This document shows positions 54,599 through 62,694 of a stretch of DNA of 64,000 nucleotides, one piece after another. This DNA comes from Bacteroidales bacterium Phil6. GTDB taxonomy: Bacteria; Bacteroidota; Bacteroidia; Bacteroidales; F082. How positions within the stretch are numbered: position 1 is the stretch's first letter; every line of letters starts with the position of its first letter. Where the stretch lies: NCBI GenBank assembly GCA_002633315.1, contig NWBN01000006.1:50179-114178 (forward strand), given 5' to 3'. The notes under the pieces were generated by a model that saw only the letters and a list, made by a program, of their open reading frames with translations, ran no database searches and was not told the origin of the DNA. Position numbers and translations under genes: made by a program.

Positions 54599-55879
54599 AT
54601 GAAAAGATGTGTTTTTAATCATTTACTACTGTTGTCGGTGGCAGCGGCATTAACTTTGTTCGTTTCATGCAAGGAGAAGAATGAACAGGCAAACAACAAA
54701 TACAATGAGACAACCCAGATGTTGGTGTCTTTGGTGGATAACAACTCGAATCTCAAGTCGTTGTTGGAGGAAGCTATTGACAAAGCCAAGGATATCAATC
54801 CTGATCCGGAGACCAATCCGGCACAAAGCCTTGAAAAGTTTTACGACTTCGTTGATTTCTCGCAAACTGCCATGCCTTGGGATGTGATGACAAATTGCGC
54901 CGGACAACAAACACTTGGCGGCAAGATGAACCAGGCTTTATGCTACTGCTATTTCATCAATACTATGGAGTTGGAATCACTTCAAGGACAGAACCTTTTC
55001 ACGGCTTCGGTGCAATATGTGGAGCCTTACCGCAGCTGGCTCGTAAACTACTGTAAATCGTGGGGCAACTTCCTTTCCTCTCCGCAATCGTGGAGTCAAG
55101 AATATGTCGATCTTGTGATGGCTCAACCGGAACTTCGGATGGAAGACTACGAACCTTCAGCCAACTGGAATTCGTTCAACGACTTTTTCTGCCGCCACCT
55201 CTCATCGCCGGAGAAACGTCCTATCGCTTCGCCCGATGATGCTTCTGTAGTTGTATCCCCTTGCGATGGTGTTCCGCAAGGCGTATGGCACATAGATAAT
55301 GACTCTTACTTGGAAAATAATGGGAAAGTGACTATCAAATCGCGTGAGTTCAATTCAATACGCACACTTATCGGCCCTGACAGCGAATACGCAGATGCTT
55401 TTGCAGGAGGTACCTTTTACCATGTGTTTCTCGATGTGTTCGACTATCACCGCTACCACTTTCCTGTAGGTGGGATACTGAAAGAACTAAAAGTTATTCC
55501 TGGCGACGACGCACTTGGCGGCTATATCCATTGGGATGCCGATAAACAACAATATATCGTCGATTGCGAAGAACCGGGCTGGCAAAGCATAGAAACCAGG
55601 GGCTTGGCAATAGTGGAGACCGACGAATACGGTTTGGTAGCAGTGATGCCTATTGGCATGTCGCAGGTGGCCTCGGTAAACTTTGAACCAAACCTCAAAG
55701 TAGGCGACCGTGTGGAAAAAGGCGATATGCTTGGTTATTTCCTCTTCGGAGGCTCCGACTTCGTGCTGGTATTCCAAGAAGGTGCAAACTTCCAACTCGA
55801 TATAGAGGAAAACAGCAACGGCGGTTGGGACCATATTCTGATGGGTGAGCGGCTTGGCAGCATAACAAAGACAAACTGA
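54599..55879 (+). CDS. Lipoprotein-anchored phosphatidylserine decarboxylase family protein
   Basis: Protein of 426 residues. It begins with a lipoprotein signal peptide with lipobox LFVSC (cysteine at 24), followed by KEKNEQ. A helical N-terminal domain leads into WNSFNDFFCRHLSSPEKRPI, then VFLDVFDYHRYHFPVGG and the C-terminal GYFLFGGSDFVLVFQ. These are the conserved PSD blocks. The GGS serine is where PSD proenzymes self-cleave to form the pyruvoyl group, although most bacterial PSDs have GST. Classical PSD is an inner-membrane protein facing the cytosol; a lipoprotein would act outside it. Substrate is uncertain. Confidence 0.82.
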   Translation: MKRCVFNHLLLLSVAAALTLFVSCKEKNEQANNKYNETTQMLVSLVDNNSNLKSLLEEAIDKAKDINPDPETNPAQSLEKFYDFVDFSQTAMPWDVMTNCAGQQTLGGKMNQALCYCYFINTMELESLQGQNLFTASVQYVEPYRSWLVNYCKSWGNFLSSPQSWSQEYVDLVMAQPELRMEDYEPSANWNSFNDFFCRHLSSPEKRPIASPDDASVVVSPCDGVPQGVWHIDNDSYLENNGKVTIKSREFNSIRTLIGPDSEYADAFAGGTFYHVFLDVFDYHRYHFPVGGILKELKVIPGDDALGGYIHWDADKQQYIVDCEEPGWQSIETRGLAIVETDEYGLVAVMPIGMSQVASVNFEPNLKVGDRVEKGDMLGYFLFGGSDFVLVFQEGANFQLDIEENSNGGWDHILMGERLGSITKTN

Positions 55880-55995
55880 CAAAAACTTTCCCGACTTCGA
55901 CAGTCTAAGGGAACATCACTTTGTAAGCTGTTATCTATCAGTTGCATGTGAAGAACTTCTAAAAACGGATGAGGTTTTGTCAAAGTCAAAAAAAC

Positions 55996-56037
55996 AGCCG
56001 CACCGGCATGGCCATTGTAACCCATGCCGGTGCGGCT
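55996..56037. terminator. Strong bidirectional terminator
   Basis: AGCCGCACCGGCATGG (55996-56011) and CCATGCCGGTGCGGCT (56022-56037): 16 perfect pairs, 10-nt loop. On the minus strand GTTTTTTTG follows, so it chiefly ends the polysaccharide locus; on the plus strand it can end the decarboxylase transcript. Confidence 0.85.
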
Positions 56038-56063
56038 TCTTTCTATCATATACTATCTATCTT

Positions 56064-57314
56064 CTACCTTATTATATTCGCCTTGATGTTTTCCACTATG
56101 TATCTCACATCCTCTTCTCTCACATACGGTCCGCTCGGCAGACACAACCCCTTCCGGAACAACTCCTCACTCACTCCGTTTACGTACGACGGCATCTTGG
56201 CATATACCGGCTGTCTGTGCATTGGCTTCCACAACGGCCTCGACTCTATCCCTGCCTCATCCAACGCCATCCTCATCGCCTCCACATTCCTGTTTGGCTC
56301 ACATTCCGTATGTAGCCCTCCTCCTTCATGCACCACTCCGGCCGCTCCTCCCACTGCTCCTTCCACCTTCTCCCCGTATGCCCTCTCCTCTCCCTTCACT
56401 CTCACTCCCTCTTCCATCGTTATCGTACTCAACCAATAATTGCTATCATACCTCTCATCCGGATTCTCATGCAACTTAATCCCTTCCACTTCCTCAAGCA
56501 ACTCACGGTACAACCGACACACCTTCTTATGATGCTCTATATGCTCTTCCGCTACCGTCATCTGTCCCCTCCCTATCCCGGCACATATATTCGACATTCG
56601 GTAGTTGTATCCTATCTTCTCGTGCTGATAATACGGGTACGCCTCCCTCGCCTGCGTGGCATAAAACATTATCTCTCTCTTAGCCTCTTCGTCTCTGCAT
56701 ATCAACGCTCCTCCTCCCGATGTCGTTATCATCTTGTTCCCGTTGAACGACAACACTCCGTATCTCCCGAAGGTGCCGCACATCCGACCTTCATATCTCG
56801 AACCCATGGCATTTGCCGCATCTTCTATCATTATCACTCCATATCTGTCGCATATCTCCACTATCTCTTTCATCTTTGCCGGCATGCCGTAAATGTCCAC
56901 TATCACTGCTGCCTTAGGTCTCCTGCCTGTCTTCCTCTCCCTTTCCCTTATCGCCTCTTCCAACAATTCTGATGATATATTCCATGTCTCTTTCTCACTG
57001 TCTATAAATACAGGTCTCGCTCCTACATATTTTATCGGATTTGACGATGCGCAAAATGAAAATGTCTGTGCCAAGACCTCATCTCCTTCTCCTACTCCGC
57101 TTGCCACCAATGCAAGATGCAATGCCGCCGTCCCGGACGCCAACGCCACCACTTTCCTGCCATCTCCTACAAAAGCCTCAAGGTCTGCCTCAAAAGCGTC
57201 CACATTGGGACCTATGGGCACCACCCAGTTTGTATTCAACGCCTCACTAATAAATTTCTGTTCCTTTCCGGACAGATGAGCCAAACACAGATATATCCTT
57301 TCTCTTTTCATCAA
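56064..57314 (-). CDS. DegT/DnrJ/EryC1/StrS aminotransferase with an insertion
   Basis: PLP-dependent sugar aminotransferase of 416 residues. Cofactor residues are visible in SGTAALHLAL, FIEDAANAMG-like IMIEDAANAMGSRYEGR and FNGNKMITTSGGGAL (lysine). IESRPLWKPMHRQPVY near the C-terminus matches the PglE/PorR group. Residues of about 316-355 (VKGEERAYGEKVEGAVGGAAG and onward) are extra compared with the usual family and are low in complexity. The coding strand is strikingly purine-rich. It is separated from the upstream genes by a terminator at 57394, so it may have its own promoter. Confidence 0.88.
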   Translation of the reverse strand: MMKRERIYLCLAHLSGKEQKFISEALNTNWVVPIGPNVDAFEADLEAFVGDGRKVVALASGTAALHLALVASGVGEGDEVLAQTFSFCASSNPIKYVGARPVFIDSEKETWNISSELLEEAIRERERKTGRRPKAAVIVDIYGMPAKMKEIVEICDRYGVIMIEDAANAMGSRYEGRMCGTFGRYGVLSFNGNKMITTSGGGALICRDEEAKREIMFYATQAREAYPYYQHEKIGYNYRMSNICAGIGRGQMTVAEEHIEHHKKVCRLYRELLEEVEGIKLHENPDERYDSNYWLSTITMEEGVRVKGEERAYGEKVEGAVGGAAGVVHEGGGLHTECEPNRNVEAMRMALDEAGIESRPLWKPMHRQPVYAKMPSYVNGVSEELFRKGLCLPSGPYVREEDVRYIVENIKANIIR

Positions 57315-57388
57315 TTTATCTTGTTTCTTTCTAATATTGATTCATAAATACTATCAAACTGCATATTGCCTTTTCATCTTCATTCAAC

Positions 57389-57423
57389 AAAAAAATTGCG
57401 AGAATATTCATATCCCCGCAATT
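57389..57423 (-). terminator. Terminator after wbuC
   Basis: CGCAATT/AATTGCG stem (57417-57423 with 57394-57400) followed on the minus strand by TTTTTTT. Same layout as the element at 51223-51250. Confidence 0.7.
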
Positions 57424-57464
57424 ACATTTCAATATCTCTCCCATTAATACATTCATATATAAAC

Positions 57465-57854
57465 TCAATACAACATATCTTCCGGTTCAAATGGCTTATA
57501 TGGTCCTTCTTTTACAGAGAAAATAACCGATGATTCTTTAACTTCTAAAGAATGCCATTGTCCTTTAGGTATATGCACCCCATAATTACCTATTGTAGTA
57601 TCAAGCTCATAACGTTGTGTCTCTTCTCCGATTTCTCCATAAAACATTTCATCTATCCTGCCTCTCAACAACATATATGTCTCCGCTGAATGTCTATGTC
57701 TGTGTATCGGCATTACCGTTCCGGGTTCCAAAGCATTAAACAATCTCTATGCTTTGGACTCATACGACTCATGCAAGTTATAATTCATCCTCAGACGCTA
57801 CGATTCCCTCGCTTTGGCAGTTATTTCATCCAACAAATTATTGTCTATCAACAT
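57465..57854 (-). pseudogene. wbuC: WbuC-family cupin with two in-frame TAG codons
   Basis: The ATG at 57854 opens a 130-codon frame: MLIDNNLLDEITAKARES, TAG (57800-57798), RLRMNYNLHESYESKA, TAG (57749-57747), RLFNALEPGTVMPIHRHRHS and on to the end. Removing the TAGs gives a full WbuC cupin, with the metal-binding HRHRHS and HIPKGQWHSLEV intact and no frameshift. WbuC homologues have glutamine before RL(L/F)NALEPG, so the second TAG can come from CAG by one transition. Either the gene is recently inactivated or the TAGs are read through. A downstream TTG at 57743 could start a 92-residue version. WbuC accompanies FucNAc-containing O-antigen genes. Confidence 0.8.
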
Positions 57855-57869
57855 ATAAACATTACAAGA

Positions 57870-58460
57870 TTATTTTGTGATAATTTCCCAAAATGTCTTA
57901 AAAATCAATTCCACATCAAACCAAAATGAACATTTCTCAACGTATTCCAAATTAATACTCAACTTATCCTGCATTATTACCTCGACATAATATTTGTCAG
58001 GATTTTCGACTTTTTCCAGTAATTCATTCTCATTACGATATCTAATTGACGCCAAGTCGGTGATTCCTGGACGCACATCCAAAACATGCATTTGTTCCTC
58101 AGTGTACATTTCCACATATTTTCTCACCTCAGGACGAGGTCCTACCAAACTCATTTCTCCTATAAATACATTTATCAGTTGAGGAAACTCGTCAAGTTTA
58201 TACTTACGAATAAAATATCCCGACTTCGTTATTCTCGGATCATGACCACCTATCGTTATCAAACCTTTTTTATCCGAGCCAACCCGCATAGAACGAAACT
58301 TATACAATTTAAAATCTTTATTATTCCGTCCTACTCGCATCTGTTTATAAAACACCGGACCGGGAGAATCTATTTTTATCCATATTGACAATATAAGAAA
58401 TATCGGACTTAGTACAAGTAATCCGAAACCACTTGCCACAATGTCAAAAATACGTTTCAA
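57870..58460 (-). CDS. Initiating sugar-phosphate transferase (PglC-like, monotopic)
   Basis: Transfers a sugar-1-phosphate to undecaprenyl phosphate to start repeat-unit synthesis. The 196-residue product has one N-terminal membrane-embedded helix (ASGFGLLVLSPIFLILSIW), then SPGPVFYKQMRVGRNNKDF, KLYKFRSM, KLDEFPQLINVFIGEMSLVGPRPE and DVRPGITDLASI. Small PglC/WecP-like size without the extra transmembrane part of WbaP. The sugar is probably the amino sugar made by the neighbouring aminotransferase and acetyltransferase (inference). Confidence 0.93.
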   Translation of the reverse strand: MKRIFDIVASGFGLLVLSPIFLILSIWIKIDSPGPVFYKQMRVGRNNKDFKLYKFRSMRVGSDKKGLITIGGHDPRITKSGYFIRKYKLDEFPQLINVFIGEMSLVGPRPEVRKYVEMYTEEQMHVLDVRPGITDLASIRYRNENELLEKVENPDKYYVEVIMQDKLSINLEYVEKCSFWFDVELIFKTFWEIITK

Positions 58461-58471
58461 ATTATTCGATT

Positions 58472-59680
58472 TTATAAAGTTGTGATAATTTCCTTAAAGT
58501 TTGTTATTACATACTCTACATCTTCATCAGACAAACATGTGTGAAGCGGGAGTGTTACCTCATTTCTATATTGATTATATGCATTCGGATAATCATTTAT
58601 GTCAAAGCCAAGAGCTTTATATGCTGTCATCATCGGAAGAGGCTTGTAATGCACATTGCAAGCTATTCCACGTTCTGCCATCTTTTCAATAACATTATTA
58701 CGACACTCACAGTCTTTTCCCAAAAGTCTCACCAAATAAAGATGTCCGCTCGAACTATGGTCTTCGCCATAATGATTAAGCACCTGTACATTGCAATCTT
58801 TCAAAGCATCATTATATCTTTCTATTATTAAACGGCGACGACGCAACATTTCCGGATAGCGTTTCAACTGTGCAAGACCTATAGCAGCCATGATATCCGT
58901 CATGTTACATTTATAATTTGGAGCAATAATGTCATATTCCCATGCACCAAGTTTTGTTTTGGCAAGCGCATCTTTATTTTGCCCATGAAGTGACAAAAGT
59001 TGAAACTGTTTATAAAGCCATTCATTGTCCATCCCTTTAATTGGTCTCCAAGTCAAAGCCCCTCCTTCGGCTGTTGTGAGATTCTTTACTGCATGAAATG
59101 AAAATGACGTAAAGTCTGCTATCTCGCCACACATCTTACCATGCCATTGCGCTCCGAAAGCATGAGCAGCATCTGCCAATACCACCACACGTCCTATTGC
59201 TTTTTGTATGTCATTAGCCGGTTTAAACAGATGTCTTTTATTCTCTACTGCAGCAAAAATCTTATCATAATCACATACCACTCCGCCCAAATCTACAGGC
59301 ATGACAACTTTAGTATGTTCTGTTATTGCATCAACCAATTTCTCATAATCCATCTCGAACGAGTCAGGCGCAGTATCTACCATGACAACTTTAGCTCCAA
59401 CATGACATGTCACACTTGCTGTCGCTGTATAAGTGTAAGCACTTGTTATCACCTCATCACCAGGTCCTACGCCCAACACACGCAAGATAAGTTCCATACA
59501 TGCTGTCGCAGAATTCAGACAAACCGACTTTTCTGTCTGACAACACATTGAAATAAGTTTTTCAAACTCTTTTGTTCTCGGGCCGGTTGTTATCCAGCCG
59601 GAACGTAAAGCCTCAGACACTTCAATAACTTCCGACTCCGTCATATCTGGTGGAGAGAAAGGAATTTTTCTCATGTTCAT
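58472..59680 (-). CDS. DegT/DnrJ/EryC1/StrS aminotransferase (ArnB-like)
   Basis: PLP enzyme of 402 residues. It starts KIPFSPPDMTESEVIEV, with SAYTYTATASVTCHVGAKVV, VLADAAHAFGAQWHGKMCGE (PLP-binding aspartate region) and SFHAVKNLTTAEGGAL (Schiff-base lysine). CNVHYKPLPMMTAYKALGF lies near the C-terminus. ArnB/PseC-like members aminate 4-keto sugars at C4. Its ATG overlaps the stop of the GNAT gene (ATGA), which argues for working with it: amination then N-acetylation. Confidence 0.92.
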   Translation of the reverse strand: MNMRKIPFSPPDMTESEVIEVSEALRSGWITTGPRTKEFEKLISMCCQTEKSVCLNSATACMELILRVLGVGPGDEVITSAYTYTATASVTCHVGAKVVMVDTAPDSFEMDYEKLVDAITEHTKVVMPVDLGGVVCDYDKIFAAVENKRHLFKPANDIQKAIGRVVVLADAAHAFGAQWHGKMCGEIADFTSFSFHAVKNLTTAEGGALTWRPIKGMDNEWLYKQFQLLSLHGQNKDALAKTKLGAWEYDIIAPNYKCNMTDIMAAIGLAQLKRYPEMLRRRRLIIERYNDALKDCNVQVLNHYGEDHSSSGHLYLVRLLGKDCECRNNVIEKMAERGIACNVHYKPLPMMTAYKALGFDINDYPNAYNQYRNEVTLPLHTCLSDEDVEYVITNFKEIITTL

Positions 59681-60285
59681 ACGAGTTGTATATTTTTAAT
59701 TAATCTGTACATATGTCTTTCTGGATAGGCTACAAAATCATACATTATATCATAACCCATTCTTTTATAAAATCCTATTGCTTTTTCGTTGTCGTCAAAA
59801 TCTGTAGTCAATGACAAGAAATGACAATCCCTTGAAGACATTATATCTTCCAAATTAGATAACAAAGCCTTACCTATTCCAGATCCTTGAATTTTAGACG
59901 AGACTCCTATAGATAATAATTCTGCATAATTACCTGTATCGTTTATAGATGGATCATTTTTAGTGAAATTCTTTAATAAACGGACAAGCGCTTTAGGTTT
60001 ACTAAAAAATATCGCAATACCTGCATAAAAAAATTCCACAAAATTATCTAAAACAAGATTTCTATGAAAAGCACGCGATAATGTAGTAGCAGCACAAAAT
60101 CCAACGATTTTATTATCAATAAAATAACCTAATAAAACACCTGATTTGTGTTTTAAAACCGATTTATAATACAACTTCAAGAAATTATCTCCTAATTCTG
60201 TAAGAAAGAAATTTCTAAATGCGTCTTTATGTATAGATACTACATCAGGCAAATCTTTCTTCTCTACTAATTTTATCTCAACCAT
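59677..60285 (-). CDS. GNAT-family N-acetyltransferase
   Basis: Protein of 202 residues with the GNAT fold: an N-terminal VSIHKDAFRNFFLTELGD helix pair, then the acetyl-CoA loop GVSSKIQGSGIGKALLSNLE (Q/RxxGxG) and DDNEKAIGFYKRMGY. Placed between the ArnB-like aminotransferase and wbuB with overlaps on both sides, it probably acetylates a 4-amino sugar nucleotide. Base composition is more AT-rich than fnlB and fnlC. Confidence 0.87.
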   Translation of the reverse strand: MVEIKLVEKKDLPDVVSIHKDAFRNFFLTELGDNFLKLYYKSVLKHKSGVLLGYFIDNKIVGFCAATTLSRAFHRNLVLDNFVEFFYAGIAIFFSKPKALVRLLKNFTKNDPSINDTGNYAELLSIGVSSKIQGSGIGKALLSNLEDIMSSRDCHFLSLTTDFDDNEKAIGFYKRMGYDIMYDFVAYPERHMYRLIKNIQLV

Positions 60286-61486
60286 TATTACATAGTGAAT
60301 TAACAGTATCCATCATCAATTTTAAATTGATATCCTTTGTAAAATGAGTAAGTGCATACTTCCTGGCAGAAACACCCTTTTCAATTAATAATTCATTAGA
60401 AAGTTGTGTTATATAAGTCATATTATCAATCAATTCATCTTCATTTTCTGCCTCACAAATCCATCCGCAATTACTTTCATTAATTATATATTCTACATCA
60501 GATTCTTTGTCAACAACTGCTAATACAGGCTTTGACGAGAACATATAAGCCGGCAGTTTTGAAGGACTTGCTGTATATCCAATTCCTTTTTTTAAAGATA
60601 ATATAAGTACATCAGCTTCTTTTTGTACGGTATAAACTGTTTCCGGAGTTATCGAACAAAATGTAATATCTAAATAAGGATATTGGGCTGCAATAGCTAA
60701 ACATTTATCTTTGTCAGAACCATCTCCGGCTATTATTAAACGTACATTATTCAAATTAGCATGAATAAATGATTTTATGACGAATGGTACATTTGCTGCA
60801 GGACTAATGCTCCCTGCAAACATAAATGTAAATTTATTTGACTTTAAATTCCTGCAATAATGCTTTTCCTTAAATAAGGATTCATTTTGCCAATTCCGTA
60901 TCGTTTTTATTTTTGAAACATTAATATCTCTACTTTTTGAAATATACTGTTTCATTTTTTCTGAAATAGCAAAAATATACGTAGCTTGAGACATCTTTAG
61001 TTTGTCTAAAACAAGAAATGGTTTTGCTATCACTTTTCCAATAAAACCAAGCCTTGATAACATTGATTCAGGATATATATCTTGAATATGAACAATTATC
61101 GGTATATTGTATTTTTTTGCAATATCTAATGCCAGATACTGTGCAAATATTGGCCATGTATTAATATAAATGCATTCTATTTCCTGATGATATGTTCTTA
61201 TATATTTTACAGTTTTTCTTCCAAAGTCCCAACTTTCTCTCATTCTTCCAATAAAATCAGATTCAGGATGTGTATAACTTTCAACTACGATTATATTGAA
61301 AGGATTTGTATTATTAACTCTTTTATTGAATTTTTTTCCATTAGGTCGTGTTGGAGGTGGACATAAAACGGTAACATTATACTTTTTTGATAACTCTGTT
61401 GCCAAATCATAAGAAATTTGAGCTGACACAACCGGTTCGGGAGGAAAAACTGCTGTAACGATTAATATTCTTTTCGTATTATACAT
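60278..61486 (-). CDS. wbuB: Glycosyltransferase family 4, WbuB-like
   Basis: GT-B glycosyltransferase of 402 residues. It starts RILIVTAVFPPEPVVSAQIS, has IPIIVHIQDIYPESMLSRLG (the QDIYPES motif typical of WbuB), FMFAGSISPAANVPFVIKSF and a donor-binding GIGYTASPSKLPAYM. WbuB of E. coli O26 is thought to transfer L-FucNAc; the fnl genes upstream support that donor. AT-rich coding sequence. Overlaps the GNAT gene by 8 nt. Confidence 0.85.
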   Translation of the reverse strand: MYNTKRILIVTAVFPPEPVVSAQISYDLATELSKKYNVTVLCPPPTRPNGKKFNKRVNNTNPFNIIVVESYTHPESDFIGRMRESWDFGRKTVKYIRTYHQEIECIYINTWPIFAQYLALDIAKKYNIPIIVHIQDIYPESMLSRLGFIGKVIAKPFLVLDKLKMSQATYIFAISEKMKQYISKSRDINVSKIKTIRNWQNESLFKEKHYCRNLKSNKFTFMFAGSISPAANVPFVIKSFIHANLNNVRLIIAGDGSDKDKCLAIAAQYPYLDITFCSITPETVYTVQKEADVLILSLKKGIGYTASPSKLPAYMFSSKPVLAVVDKESDVEYIINESNCGWICEAENEDELIDNMTYITQLSNELLIEKGVSARKYALTHFTKDINLKLMMDTVNSLCNNG

Positions 61487-61496
61487 TACCTGTTTT

Positions 61497-62684
61497 TTAA
61501 AACTTTCTCCAAACCATCTTATTTACCACTCCTGTGTAACTCTGAATGAGTTTGACAACCTTCGTGGATATATTTTCATCTGTGTAGTTCGGGACCGGTA
61601 TTCCGTTGTCTCCGTTCTTTACCATCTCCACAGCTGTCTCTACTGCCTGTAATAACGACTCTTCGTCTATTCCTGCCAAAATAAAACATCCTTTGTCCAA
61701 TGCTTCCGGACGCTCGGTACTCGTCCTTATACATACTGCAGGAAAATCATGTCCTATACTTGTGAAAAAACTACTCTCCTCCGGTAGTGTCCCTGAATCA
61801 GATACTACTGCAAATGCATTCATCTGCAGACAATTGTAGTCATGAAATCCCAACGGCTCATGCTGTATCACTCTTCTGTCCAATTTGAATCCACTATCTT
61901 CCAAACGTTTCCGCGAACGCGGATGACAACTGTACAATATAGGCATGTCATACTTTTCCGCCATCTTGTTTATGGCTGTGAAAAGCGACACAAAATTCTT
62001 TTCCGTATCTATGTTCTCTTCCCTGTGTGCTGATAACAGAATATATTTTCCTTTCTCCAATCCCAATCTCTCATGTATATCAGACCTCTCTATCTCTTCA
62101 AGATTCTCATGTAAGACTTCGGCCATCGGCGACCCGCTGACGTATGTCCTCTCTTTGGCTACTCCCGATGCGTTCAGATACCTCCTCGCATGCTCTGAAT
62201 AACATATATTCACATCCGATATTATATCCACTATCCTGCGATTCGTCTCCTCTGGAAGACATTCATCAAAACAGCGGTTTCCCGCCTCCATGTGAAATAT
62301 CGGGATATGCAGCCTTTTAGCCCCTATCACACTAAGACACGAATTAGTGTCTCCCAATACCAATACGGCATCCGGTCTTATCTTTACCATCAACTTGTAA
62401 CTCTTGTCTATTATGTTACCCATCGTTGCTCCAAGGTCTTCTCCCACAGCATCCATATATACCTCCGGGGCCTTCAACTTCAAATCCTTGAAAAATACAC
62501 CATTGAGATTATAGTCGTAATTTTGTCCCGTATGTGCCAATATAGTATCAAAATATATACGGCATTTGTTGATTACTGCCGCCAATCTTATTATCTCAGG
62601 ACGAGTTCCTACTATTATCAACAATTTCAGTCTGCCGTTCCCGGCAAACTTCACTTCCTTATTCTCTTCCATTTTCTGTTCCAT
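61497..62684 (-). CDS. fnlC: UDP-N-acetylglucosamine 2-epimerase-type enzyme of UDP-L-FucNAc synthesis
   Basis: Non-hydrolysing 2-epimerase fold of about 395 residues. Motifs: LLIIVGTRPEIIRLAAV, ILAHTGQNYDYNLNG, PIFHMEAGNRCFDECLPEETNR, LLSAHREENIDTEKNF and VVSDSGTLPEESSF. Next to fnlB and wbuB it fits FnlC (WbjD/Cap5G), which makes UDP-L-FucNAc, rather than WecB. The ATG at 62684 follows the fnlB stop by 11 nt; ATGs at 62711 (overlapping fnlB) and 62672 are also possible. Strongly purine-rich coding strand. Confidence 0.87.
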   Translation of the reverse strand: MEQKMEENKEVKFAGNGRLKLLIIVGTRPEIIRLAAVINKCRIYFDTILAHTGQNYDYNLNGVFFKDLKLKAPEVYMDAVGEDLGATMGNIIDKSYKLMVKIRPDAVLVLGDTNSCLSVIGAKRLHIPIFHMEAGNRCFDECLPEETNRRIVDIISDVNICYSEHARRYLNASGVAKERTYVSGSPMAEVLHENLEEIERSDIHERLGLEKGKYILLSAHREENIDTEKNFVSLFTAINKMAEKYDMPILYSCHPRSRKRLEDSGFKLDRRVIQHEPLGFHDYNCLQMNAFAVVSDSGTLPEESSFFTSIGHDFPAVCIRTSTERPEALDKGCFILAGIDEESLLQAVETAVEMVKNGDNGIPVPNYTDENISTKVVKLIQSYTGVVNKMVWRKF

Positions 62685-62694
62685 CTCTTTCTCT

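Noticed and set aside
57747..57800. Reassignment of TAG to an amino acid in this genome
   Set aside because: nadK and the regulator at 33552-33887 end in TAG at the proper family length, so TAG works as a stop.
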